Source: Aureobasidium sp. EXF-3400 (Eukaryota; Ascomycota; Dothideomycetes; Dothideales; Saccotheciaceae). Taken from it: a stretch of 64,000 nt of DNA. A program made the position numbers and the translations under genes. Under the pieces are notes generated by a model. That model worked only from the letters and a program-made list of their open reading frames with translations. It was not told the DNA's origin and ran no database searches. Where the stretch lies: contig SWBL01000050.1 in assembly GCA_024195585.1 (NCBI GenBank), positions 1 to 64,000 of the forward strand, in the 5' to 3' direction. Position 1 is the stretch's first letter; the number at the start of each line of letters is the position of its first letter. Below are positions 45,328-56,251 of this stretch, in pieces.

Positions 45328-46460
45328 TGTCTTCTCTGTCCCAGAACAGAACACAGTCCAGTGCAGGGATTGTATTTACGCTCGACCAGATGAACTGTGT
45401 TTATGCTGTTGAAAACAAGCACTGTGCGATGCTCATGAAGAGAAGTGCTGGACTTTTAACAACTCAACTGCTTTATAGTCCCATACGCGGACGGAACAGC
45501 ATTGATATTTGGATGGCAATCACGACGCTCGGTCAACATCAAGTTTGACTGACTAAACACCCAAACTGTGTTTCTTTGGAAAATAGCTTAGGCCGCTCCA
45601 CATTGATCGGCACGAAGCCTCGAATACTCGTAACAACTCACCTCAGACACCAGGATGGACGATGAGAGCCCATATCCAGCCTGGCAAGATGATGCGATTA
45701 TGCTGCGAGGGTTACCCTGGCTGATCACGGCAAGATATATCGAATCTTGGTCCAGAACGAGCGATGTGAAGATCGCGATCCCATTCGAAACCAGAGATGC
45801 CTATTCTCAGACCTCGAAGAGCTTCTTGGTTCCAATTGGAGAATGGTTAGATGGGCCATAACAAGCCAGATATCTCCCAGACATCCGCCCAGCGCCTCGC
45901 CTGGGATCTGCTTCCGAAACATCCACCCGTCGACAAGCTTCCGCCACAACTGCAGCAAACCTGTTCGACATTCAAGAAACATTGAATGCAGGTGTTCAGA
46001 TCTTCCCGAAAGTCTCTTGGTTCGTTGTCGCAAGCCAAAAGGTGGTCGGTTAGGATTACGCGCCATGCCAAGACTACGTCCCATTGGTTGAGGCAGCGTT
46101 AACTGAAGAGAGACAGCGTGTTCCACCTCTTCAGACGAGATGAACCAAAATAACAAGAGACAAGGATAGAATGTCTGAGCTTTGTGAGTCGGGTAGGCTG
46201 TGTTGAGGGAAGCTCAATACTTAAGAGCCACTGCTTTGCTGGCTTTGTTCTTGGTCTCAGACAATTCAACAAACACAGCGTTTCCTCTCTTTCTGCTTTT
46301 GCTTCTTCAGCATCTCATTCCTACTCTTTCTAGATCTCTGCATTTCAGCATTTCATCTTGATTTTGCATCCTCGCGACATCTTCGACTCGCTCTTTTCAC
46401 AACCGCCGGCCGGTTCTTGCATTCCTACTCTCCAAACCTTCGTCAACAGATTCGATCAAT

Positions 46461-47175
46461 ATGCCGGTTCCAAGCTACGGTGCCCTTCCTCTCAGCGAGA
46501 CTTTTCTCTGCATCAGAGGACTGAGTCTGGTCGCAATGGTCGGTATCGTTGGTCTGACTGCAAACTTTGTGGCTGCGATCAACAGTGTTGGTATCGAGCC
46601 TCCAAGAGAGATAGTTGGAACTTTGAGTATTGTATGTGCTTCGACCGATTCTGTATCTCCTTGATCAGCGCTAATCCAGACAAAGACCTGCATCGCAACT
46701 CTGTACACCCTGATCAGCATTCCGTTCTATATGGCTCAAGCAAACTTGGGCTTGTTCATCATGACAGCAATCGACAGTCTTCTTCTCCTCGCCTTTATCG
46801 TTGTCTCAGTCACTCTCGGCAAGCCACTTAGTCTGCTCAACTGCTTCGCCATCGCCGCTGCGGACAGCAAGACGGATGCTGCAGGCGCCGCATACTGGTT
46901 GCAGAGTCTGGTGCAGAACGTCAAGCAGGGCGGCAGCATTGGATTATATGTCTGGGCTGGCTCTACCAGACTCAATTGTCTCGAAACCAAGGCAATCTGG
47001 GGATTGTGCATTGCGCTCTGGTAAGTGTTTGCGACCAGTAGATTCTGGACATAATGGCTGGACTGCTGACAACTATCTCAGCATTCTGTTCTCGTGCTCG
47101 TGCATCTTGTTGCCAACTTTGTGGTTCAAGAGCAAGAGAGCTGGTCTGCTTCCCAAGAAGATTGAAGCTGCTTGA
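46461..47175 (+). CDS. MARVEL-like four-helix membrane protein
   Basis: Three exons: 46461-46631, 46680-47020 and 47082-47175, with introns of 48 and 61 nt, giving 201 residues. Four hydrophobic helices are visible: LVAMVGIVGLTANFVAAI, TCIATLYTLISIPFYMAQA, MTAIDSLLLLAFIVVSVTLG, and IALCILFSCSCILLPTLWF near the end. Both ends are short and polar, the last ending SKRAGLLPKKIEAA. Size and layout match fungal MARVEL-domain proteins, which organise membrane microdomains; no sequence motif proves it. The second splice joins ALC to ILFSC in the middle of the last helix, which supports the exon model. Confidence 0.78.
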
Positions 47176-47936
47176 ACAATTCGATCGACTTTACATCAAC
47201 CGGAGATAGGACTGAAAAGTCGCATGCTGAATGAAGGGCTAGACCCTCATTCATCTCCTTTGTGCAAAAATTGCTGCGACGACATGGTTTGTTGAGTCGG
47301 AGATGGGCGCTTTGCGCGGAGATGTGGCTTCCTCTCTTTTGTTTGCATTGTGGTTTCCTTCGTCCTTTCCTTCGGCATACAGCGGTCTCACTATGCAGTC
47401 GTTTCCATCATTTTCGCATTGCGGCGGGTTAATACGGAGAAGAATAGAACAGATAGGCGCATCCTCAAGACAACTCCTAATAAAAACCACGAATTGTTGT
47501 TGATTGTACAAGAACAAAAAGCCCCACGAGTTTCTATCGAGTCAAGCTGTCGAGCGTCGGCGAGATCCGATTGGTTGAAATTAAGCATGCAGCTTGGGAA
47601 ACTGCTTCTTATCGCGCTCTATCCATTTGTAGAACCACAAGTGTGGATTCAGCGTGCAGGATCACTGCCGAAAAATTTCTTCTCGATGGAGCATCTCATA
47701 AACATGTAGTCGGCTCTGTCAACTTTTGCGAAACAATTCCTCTTCTATCTTCGCATCTCGTTCTACGGTCACCCGTCCATCGTCCTACACGCCTAAACTG
47801 ACTCGCTAAACATTGACGAATTGATCTCGTGCCCTCATCCTTTGCGGGGAAACGAACCATCGCGAGAATTTTACGTCAGCGTATATTGTACCAGCCATCA
47901 ATATAAGAGTCTTGATTCGCACGAATTGACGGAACG
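47176..47936. other. Intergenic between membrane-protein genes
   Basis: 760 bp between two plus-strand genes. A frame at 47350-47709 is open but has no family match. No module copies seen here. Confidence 0.5.
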
Positions 47937-49730
47937 ATGTCGTTGTTCGAAAGAAGAAGCAGTATGGAGACGCTACGAGATCACTGGAGTACAACGACAC
48001 CGAACGACTTGAATGCCAGAGCATCTTCACCTACAGGTTCCGAACGTCGTAAACTGAGTTTCAATCCTGTCGGTAGCTGGGTTCCGAACGTTGCACATGA
48101 AGAACCTGTTGCCGCGTTCGAGGTCAGCAAGATCAAGAGAATAGCTCAAGTTGCTGTCGCTTGTGTGTATTGCTTGTTTGCTGCTGGTGTCGTGTTTGGA
48201 TATGCTGCAATTAAGCCTGTTCTGATAGGTATCCGACCCGTATGACTCGTTTTGTCAATTTTCACTAACATCATCTCAGAACAGGGTGTCTATGCCGAGC
48301 GATGCACACCGAAGGAGATTGAGGAAGCCGTTTGGGTATGCTATGAGCAAGAGTTGAGACTCAACTTGATGTTCACCGTCGCCGCTGTCAGCACAAACGT
48401 TTGCGCTTTGCCTGTTGGAACTATCTTGGATCGCTATGGTCCTAGAGTTGCTGGTATCATCGGCTGCTTCCTTCTTGCTATCGGTTCTGCTCTTCTAGCC
48501 TTTGCCTGGGATGTTCGTGAAAGTGTCGATCTCTGGATTCCTGGTTACTTCTTCCTCGCCCTGGGCGGACCCTTCATCTTCATCTCCAGCTTCCAGCTCT
48601 CTAACACTTTTCCCAAGCATTCGGGCACTATTCTTGCGCTGTTGACTGGTGCTTTCGATACCAGCTCGGCTGTCTTCCTTGTCTACCGCCTTATCTTCCA
48701 GGCTACTGATGGAAGCTTCAGCACCAAAAAGTTCTTCTTGATCTATCTGGCCGTGCCTGCCATGATCCTCGTAGCTCAAATCTTCCTCATGCCATCCAAC
48801 AGCTACAAAACCGTTGGTGAATTGGTTCAGCAAGCCGAGGACCCATCAGGAGAGTCGGACTCAGACCTCGATATTAGCAACGAGGAACGCGCTCAGCTTC
48901 GTCAAGAACGTCGCGAGTCCGTGGTCAGCGAGATTACCGAGTTGTTGGGCACCAAAGGCGCTGAGGAACAGCAAGCTCAGCAACAACAAGTCGAAACAAC
49001 CAGCGGCGTCTGGGGCGTTCTGCATGGCAAGCCTGCATTGAAGCAGATCATGACACCATGGTTCATCCTCATTGCCCTCTTCACCATCATTCAGATGACC
49101 AGAATCAACTACTTTGTCGCAACTATCCGCACTCAATATTCTTACCTGGTCGGCCCTGGAAAAGCTGAGAACGTCAACGCCTTCTTTGACATTGCACTTC
49201 CTCTTGGTGGTGTCGTCGCCGTGCCCTTCATCGGGCTTGTGCTTGATCACACCAGCACAGTCTTCACCCTCACCCTTCTGGTCACTATTGCAACAACGAT
49301 CGGTGTTCTTGGAGTCATCCCCAACACAGCGTCCGCATACGCCAATATAATTCTTTTCGTCATCTACCGTCCTCTCTACTACACAGCTGTATCAGACTAC
49401 TCTGCCAAAGTATTCGGATTCGCTACCTTTGGCAAAGTCTACGGCCTTATCATCTGTCTCGCTGGTCTGTTCAACTTCTCGGCTCAAGGATTGGATGCAC
49501 TTACCCATCATGCTTTTAACAACAACCCCATCCCTGTCAACATCATTTTGCTCTCCACAGCGTTCGCGGTTGGCATCTTGCTGGTGATCTACGTGTGGTA
49601 CCAAAGCAGGTCCATCGAGAGAGACGGCTTGGAAGAAGAGGCTGAAGAGGCTAGGGAAGTGTTGATGCCTGGTGCTGACGCGAACAACACGATGAGAGAG
49701 CATGGGCACCAGACCTATGGTGCAGCATAA
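47937..49730 (+). CDS. Major facilitator, FMP42/SLC43-like
   Basis: Two exons, 47937-48228 and 48280-49730, with a 51-nt intron (GTATCC donor, CACTAAC branch), giving 580 residues. About 12 hydrophobic segments are visible: AQVAVACVYCLFAAGVVFGY as the first, then LMFTVAAVSTNVCALPVGTI with the following LDRYGPR (the MFS A-motif region), and after a long acidic and Gln-rich loop (SGESDSDLDISNEERAQLRQ, then EEQQAQQQQ) the second half starting PWFILIALFTIIQMTRINYF. The N-terminal sequence before helix 1 is about 70 residues and Ser/Arg-rich. The architecture and the IRTQYSYL and AVSDYSAKVFGF stretches recall the yeast Fmp42/human SLC43 group, whose members move amino acids; the substrate here is not known. 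The C-tail is acidic. Confidence 0.87.
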
Positions 49731-50136
49731 TCTGTTTACGGATGACTTGACGACAGACAGTCAGGCTGACAGTACAAGATTCGTGAAAGTGTCAGAAAAG
49801 AGGAGGGTTATGATCCCTTTAAAGTGTAATGTATCGGTTATTTTCTTATCCTGGGTTCATGACATCACATACCTCCAAACAATGAAGCATTCTCTAGCAG
49901 AATGATCTGATTTCATCAGTATCATTGAATGACAGCAATGTCATAACCCGGTTCCCAATCGTCCATTTCGCTGAAGATCTATGAGAGTTCTTCCGCGGTC
50001 ATGACTCATAGAGTATCCATATTGAAGCCCTTCGTTGTAGAGTCGTCAACATCGGGATATCGAGATAACTAAGACGAGCTCGACGACTTCTCCACCTAGA
50101 CAAGAGTACTTCCTGGTGCTGTAACATGGCTAGACG

Positions 50137-50276
50137 ATCAGGTCGCTGATGCCTAGCTCAGAAATGGCATCTCCTATTCTACCGTACCAAGTTACCTGCA
50201 GAGTCCAGTTTTGAGATTGTATCCATCCGGAAGTCTAGGAGAGGGTGTAGTCCTATCTAGGGAACACAGACCGGAT
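50137..50276 (+). repeat. Inverted-end module copy 9
   Basis: Left end ATCAGGTCGCTGAT, right end ACACAGACCGGAT. The sequence before the left end, AGACG, is shared with copy 10. Confidence 0.65.
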
Positions 50277-50754
50277 GGTGATCTTCATGTGCGTCTTCTG
50301 GTCAATCAACCTCACATTCTTTTTCCTGTAGTCGGCACTATTGTCTACGGTGAGCCTCGAAGCTCTACGAATCTTCAGTTGATGCGAATTCTGCTTGTGT
50401 GCACTCTGACTGCGGATACCTGCATTCATAGCAGTAAAATTGGCTTCTGTCATTATTTCGGAGTGTGTCTAATCACTATTTGACACCTGAGTTCTTGTGT
50501 GGTAGGCATCTGCTGCACCAAACATTAGACGGTTGCTCTATCTCCAAATTCAGACATTAATCTATCCAAGTCAATACTGAAGGCAGTGAGCATTAGAGTG
50601 GTTGAGACTGCTATATATACTGAAGCGTTGAGCTATAGGAGTAGAAACATGAACGTCTACTGCAGCAGACCTATTCGAAGCCGTCAGAAGATGCCTTCCG
50701 ATCGGACAGTCGCTGCAAAGAGCTGTCTAGAACATATACAGACATGAGCAGACG

Positions 50755-50894
50755 ATCAGGTGACTCATTCCCAACTGTTGTCTCTGGGACTTCCTTCTTC
50801 GGATCTCATACCACTGTCCTGAGTCCCATGCTACGATTGGTCACATCAAGAAGTTTGGGAAAGAAAAGCTGTATCAGGTGTACACAGACCTGAT
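50755..50894 (+). repeat. Inverted-end module copy 10
   Basis: Left end ATCAGGTGACTC, right end TACACAGACCTGAT. The preceding ACATATACAGACATGAGCAG resembles the stretch before copy 11, so conservation extends left of the module. A TATATA box is at about 50611. Confidence 0.7.
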
Positions 50895-51247
50895 GACTTA
50901 CTCATGTCGTTAAGGCATCGACACATACGAATGATGCTCCATCGTAGACGGAGAGTGGACAACACGACAGTGATTCTGTTGATGACATTGTCTTCAGAAT
51001 GAGGGATGCTGCATAGCAGGATGTTCTACCTCATGTGCTTCACCCGATCCCAGTTATATAAGATTCTGAGAAAACTCCGTTTAGAGACTATCATGCATAG
51101 CATCGGGAAGACTAGAGGGAGGTTGCATTTCCCCCTCCCGGTAATGTATTCACAGACGTTGGAGCAAAATGGCAGCCCGGATCAATCACTCGCCTACAGG
51201 AACACTCAAGATACTTTCCAGGAACACTATACAGACACGACCAAGCA

Positions 51248-51369
51248 ACAAGGTCACTGATTCCTGTCTCCGAATTCCCCATCTCTAGAATTGGTAGTCT
51301 TGGGTGGAGTTTGGATTGTAAGTAGTGATGCACAAGAGGAGTGATTTCTCAGGGGTATACAGACCTGAT
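51248..51369 (+). repeat. Inverted-end module copy 11
   Basis: Left end ACAAGGTCACTGAT, right end TATACAGACCTGAT followed by GACTC. Preceded by ACTATACAGACACGACCA. TTATATAAG lies about 195 bp upstream (51053). Confidence 0.7.
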
Positions 51370-51835
51370 GACTCATGTATAACGATGTCTTTGAATTGGG
51401 CGCGTCGATACTTTTAAAGAGGAGTGTAAGAAGCCACCGGACGATGGTGTTTTGAGAGTGACGATGTGATGGAGAAAATGATGTAGAAGGATCAGCCTAC
51501 TTATATAACCCTGATCTGATGCTTATCATCAGTCGCGACTGATTGTCACGTCTTGTCTCCCGTCCACGAAGAGTCCAACGTGATGAGGATGGTGTTAGAG
51601 GCATGTGCAATCCCATACACAAAAGTAACACAAGCAAAACAGAAATCACAGGTCTGACGGCTTGAGGATTTGTACTCACTTTCAAGATCTCGTTCCATTC
51701 TCCCTCTCCCTCACTTCCAACTTCTCCTCCAACCTCTGATAGTGACCAGACCACCTTTCCACAGGGGCGCGTCTATCAAGAGACCTTTCTGATGAGTTGA
51801 TTGGTTGATTGATAAGACTGGCGGAAGTAATCAGC

Positions 51836-51940
51836 TGACGAGAAGGATCGAACTCGAGATCTTGTGGTGGTAGTGGTTGGCGTAGTGCTCTGCCAAGACT
51901 TGAGGTTAGCTATTATTCCACTATACTAAACCGTCAGACC
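51836..51940 (-). pseudogene. Possible tRNA-derived sequence
   Basis: On the minus strand there is an internal-promoter-like pair: TAGTATAGTGG (box A-like, about 51920) and GAGTTCGATCC (box B-like, about 51850), about 70-75 bp apart. The ends can pair over six bases (CTGACG with CGTCAG). The T stem pairs poorly (about three of five) and the D and anticodon arms do not fold in the standard way. It could be a decayed tRNA or a tRNA-derived repeat head; I would not call a working tRNA. Confidence 0.25.
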
Positions 51941-52559
51941 ATGTGATTGTTGGGGGAACTGGCGGCAGTCAATATATAAAGTGATGATAATGCTGTTGTT
52001 TACAGTGAGTGGAAGGAGGCAAGCATTTCTTGAACATTCTAGGGGTCAGCGAATAAGTACTCAAGGTCGGCTATTTGAGTAGCGCTTTCCTTGTGAACAT
52101 CCTGCTCCCTATCTCTTTCACCCTGAGTCTACGACTTATATAACTTTCATGCAATATATTACGACTTCTGTATCTGCCGGGAGCTGGAAGAGAGTTACTC
52201 GTCTTACACGAACATCATGATTGTTCGATCACAGTCTGCCCCGGCTTCACTATCTTCAATCGCGATACCTTGCAATGCTCTTCTCTTGCTTCAATGACCA
52301 ACCCACATGAGTTTTCTTATTGCTCGTGCCATTGCACCAAAGCTTGCAACTTCAGGCATTTACACACGTGCTGCTAAATCAATTCAAGTTTCAGGCCCGT
52401 GATCAGGTATATCAACATGCAAATCGTTCACACTTACATTTGCGCATCGGTCCTATGTATCAGTCCCAGAAGCAGACTTAGAGACAGGCCTACATAGGAT
52501 TGTGTGACCGATACACTGCATACTGTTGCTACTAAGTGAAGTGGGAGTGAGCTTCATGG

Positions 52560-52704
52560 ATCAGGTCATCGATACATCCTTCGTCGGTTCCATCTCCTGG
52601 ATCCAACTACCCAGTTCCGTGAAGTGTGATCATCAGCATACTGAAGTTGAGAAGAGATGGGACTTCGAAAGAGATGACAAGTAAGAGCGATACATGGACC
52701 TGCT
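52560..52704 (+). repeat. Inverted-end module copy 12
   Basis: Left end ATCAGGTCATCGAT, right end TACATGGACCTGCT. It also contains GATACAT just inside both ends. The longest copy (145 bp). Confidence 0.6.
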
Positions 52705-53769
52705 GACTCTAGGCTCATTCGCGTCCGATGTTTCGTAAATTCATCTTGTTACTGCTGTAGCCAGGATGCTCGGATTCCGTGTTAGCTTCGTGACCAACTG
52801 CATGTGTACACAGGCCATCGTACTCGAACGTAATCAGAGTAAGACAGATCAATCCCAAGCTATAAGTACTACCGATGAATAATGTCTTAACACTCAATCC
52901 CACCCATGAGTCATAAAATACTCCTCGGAGACAACACACCCAATTTGCCATAACAGCTAATGTGGAGTGCGACCGACCTTTTATAACATGTACTAATTAT
53001 GCGATAGCCACATCTGGACCCCTAAGAGCTCGACCTATGTAGATCTCTAATACGAATACACTATCACATAAACCAAGAAGAATCCGCACGACCAGCAGCA
53101 TTCAAAACTTCACTGAATTTTGTTTGACCAGGTCGATCATTCAACTCGCAACATTACAAGACCGCAATCTGTTACGAATGAGCAAATTGGCATGATACCG
53201 CGACAGTGACTCCTGACCCGTAGGCGCAGGTCAAGCCTTTATCAGGTCTAGCAGCTCAATCGAGCCCCTATGCGTCTTTGGGCTGTTGCGTCTGAGATGC
53301 GCATTTTGGTTGTGTATTCGTACTTTTCTCGATGTATACAGAAGACGGTCATCGATAGTGGAATGCTCCCATATAGAAGAAATATGAGAAAAAAAACAAC
53401 AGAACCGAAATCATGATGCTGACCCTTGCATTAATGCCACTGACCGAATGATCGTACAAAACTCGATTCCACCAATTCTATAAGCTCTTGTATCGCGAAA
53501 GATTAGGCGCTTTTATGGCCGTTCTCGAGCATATATAGACAAACCGATCCACAGATTACTTTAGTAGGACCAGGACAGACCAGACGTGTAGCTCAATTTA
53601 CCACCACCACCAACACTACCGCCGCCGTCACCGCCAGTGTTGCTCCTGGAGTCAAGCGTGCCACCATCGAAGACCACTTTGGTGGATCTGAAAGAAAGAA
53701 ATACAAGGTTAGCCAGGAGTCAATGGGCGCCAAAAAGTATATCGAGTGTGCCGTGACCGCTAGCTCAGC

Positions 53770-53904
53770 ATCAGGTCAGTATCTCTAAATCTTAGTTGCA
53801 CGCCTTCAAGCTCCCTTCCACAAACGGGAAGGTACTCGAATGTCGAATTGCCGAAAGAATGGAATGGAAGAGAGAAGACCAAACACGAGGTATATAGGCC
53901 TGAT
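53770..53904 (+). repeat. Inverted-end module copy 13
   Basis: Left end ATCAGGTCAGTAT, right end TATAGGCCTGAT. Preceded by a Thr/Lys-coding-like open stretch that runs up to the left end. Confidence 0.65.
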
Positions 53905-54403
53905 GACCTCCCCTACGTGTCCTCGGGCAAGATCCACACAAGAAACTAACGAGCATTGGACGAGTCTCTCCACATAATAGCTATGAACTAACGAGATGTT
54001 CCAGCAGAAGTTTATAGCATCGAACGGTCGCTAGTATGGATTCTGTTGGTCTTTATGTGTAGGTTGCATGTTGGATCCCATCGAGTAACTCACATCTTCA
54101 TGTATGGAGTTGTATCTCGATTAGAAAGAAGAACTCTCAGAGTATGTGTCCCTCCCCCCTTCAAAGAATTTAGAGACAAGGTCTGATGAAGATCATACTG
54201 GAGAGAAAGCATGCAATAGACAATTTAAAGGAGTTAAGCGTTGATGCACAAACGGATTCGACTTTGGTACATCCTTAATCGGACCAGCATATAAAGGAGC
54301 GCCAATCGCTCTACTCCCTCAGAACTACAGTACTACCAACAAACGAGCCTGCCTCGGTTGCGACGACGTGTCGAGATTCTCATAGAAAATCTTGGAAACT
54401 TTT

Positions 54404-54445
54404 GCCTCGAGGTCGGACCCGGGTCAGTAATCCCGACCTCGAGGC
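54404..54445. repeat. 13-bp perfect palindrome in module copy 14
   Basis: GCCTCGAGGTCGG (54404-54416) and its exact reverse complement CCGACCTCGAGGC (54433-54445), with a 16-nt loop that contains the module's left end. Could fold as a hairpin in DNA or RNA. Confidence 0.9.
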
Positions 54446-54553
54446 TTGTATTTCCAAGTATCCTTGCTGTTGATAGAAATATTCTGATAGTAGGATCGAA
54501 GGTGGAGAGAAATTTCGAGAAAAAGAGGGGAAGGTGCGATACACAGACCTGAT
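54417..54553 (+). repeat. Inverted-end module copy 14
   Basis: Left end ACCCGGGTCAGTAAT, inside the loop of a palindrome; right end TACACAGACCTGAT followed by GACT. Purine-rich just before the right end. CATATAAAGG about 125 bp upstream. Confidence 0.7.
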
Positions 54554-55089
54554 GACTTTCTCTATCATAGTCTATTACAACTGTCTCCACACTACCACAG
54601 AGACGCGACAGGACCGCACCCAGATGATGTTCCTCCACCAAAGTGAAATCTGAATGAAGACATGGAAGTGGTATAGATTCATTCACCAGCGAGGCATTGA
54701 TGGTATATACACTACACATCATCCACAAGTTTAGTCGACATTTTGCTAGACTGTGACATTACTAAACATGTAACTCATATCTTAACAGCGACCACTCTCA
54801 TCGAAAGATCCACAAGAGGATTCGAAGGGTGTTGTGTATTTCTGTAATAGACCACAAGCCATGGCATATCCACGGGATGAACATGAGAACTCATTCAGAG
54901 GAAGTTCCCGACGTAAAGATTAATCATCAGACCCGGTATATAAAGCACAAATCCACCAGATTCTCAGGTTCTTGGATCACACCGACCCCGACGAAGAATA
55001 CGAACTTTGCGTCAACCACGCAACAAGTGGCTCCATGATTGCGCTGATTACGCGGACTACGAATAGATCGAGTCTTTGCCCCCGTAGGG

Positions 55090-55211
55090 ACCTAGGTTAG
55101 TGTTCTCCAGGTTGAGCCTCCTATCTCCTAGGGCCCTTATGTTGGAAAGTAGGCCTGATTGTTGCAGTGAGGCAGGCAGGTGGATTGGAGAAGAGGGAAC
55201 ACGGACCTGAT
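55090..55211 (+). repeat. Inverted-end module copy 15
   Basis: Left end ACCTAGGTTAGTGTT (its reverse complement contains CACTAAC, a perfect branch-point motif), right end ACACGGACCTGAT followed by GACTC. GTATATAAAG lies about 150 bp upstream. Confidence 0.65.
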
Positions 55212-56117
55212 GACTCTCTGTCCTTCCATGTTGTCTCCCAGAGAAATGACCGCCATTGTAATTGCGGCTAGTAGACAACGGAGTTGGCACGACCACGGGA
55301 AAGGCAAATGAGGGCGTTTGTCCTGGCGGCTATGAATAACACGGATTGTGTCGTCTGATGAATGTATATACTCCAGCACCTAGACCAAGTATCCGCAGAG
55401 CTGTAGCTTCATCTTGGGGACGCGTAATCCATCGAGTGTATATCCGCTCACCGGGGTATACAGGAAGAGCTTTAGAATAGTAGATGATACTTACAAGTAG
55501 CAGATACAGCAAATCATATAGTTTACCTCCAAGTCGCCAGAGGTTCTAGCCACGAGATAATCCTCTCTCATGATTTATTTAGAGCCAGCAGTCGCCTGAT
55601 TTCTGGGGACAAGTCTGTCTGCCCTCTTCGCTAAAATATTAGACTGTATTTCAGGAATTCTGCCATGCGACCATGCAACGATGACAGCAGTATCATCGAT
55701 CTGGAGATCGAGGTCTGCAGACTCATTACATGACATGTACGGGTGCCATGATAGGTAACAGGGAGAAGCAGCTGTGGACTTTTCCAAGTTCCAAGTTCCA
55801 TGATCATGGAAGAAAGCAGAAAAGACGAGCTTGATACTTCTTGGAGGAGGGGAAAACACCAAAGAGCAATGAGAGAAGGAAGTAATGCGTATGAGCAGCA
55901 GATTGCGAGTTGAACGCACCATCGGGTGTTGCTCAAGTACCAGGATGTTCCTCTTCTGGAATTCGTCATCGGAAATGGTATATGAAGTACAAGTTCTTCC
56001 TGTCTTCACACGCCCCAACGGATGACCTGATGGCTCTTCGGACCTGCCATACAGCCTATTGGAGCGTACGCAAGATGCAATGATAATAGATTGGGCGAGA
56101 CTCCCGTGCAGAAAGAG

Positions 56118-56251
56118 ATCAGGTCAGTATCACTGGTATCAAGTCTCCCGTCTCTAGAGTTTCCCACTGTCAGCGTGTGATCTGGATAGTGAAATCACAG
56201 TAGGTAGAGGAATGGAAGGGAGGAGATGCAAAAGGGGTACACGGACCTGGT
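56118..56251 (+). repeat. Inverted-end module copy 16
   Basis: Left end ATCAGGTCAGTAT, followed by CTCCCGTCTCTAGAGTTTCC-like sequence as in copy 11; right end ACACGGACCTGGT. Purine-rich run AGGAATGGAAGGGAGGAG before the right end. Confidence 0.7.

Larger units (their letters stand above)
42386..46460. other. Gene-poor island 3
   Basis: 4 kb without a supported gene. It carries modules at 42948-43082, 43746-43870, 44633-44771 and 45216-45327, a tandem duplication at 43907-44030, and TATA-like stretches at about 42771, 43214, 43547 and 44468. The frames at 43674-43901 (plus), 45655-45861 (plus) and 45725-46156 (minus) are open but match nothing. The last 250 bp are C/T-rich, probably the promoter and leader of the MARVEL-like gene. 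Confidence 0.55.

Noticed and set aside
45655..46156. Opposed open frames (68 and 143 codons)
   Set aside because: They overlap on opposite strands and neither has a recognisable motif.
50881..50900. CTGATGA in the module right end read as a box C/D snoRNA C box
   Set aside because: The motif is lost in several copies (CTGGTCG, CCGGATG) and no consistent D box with terminal stem is seen.
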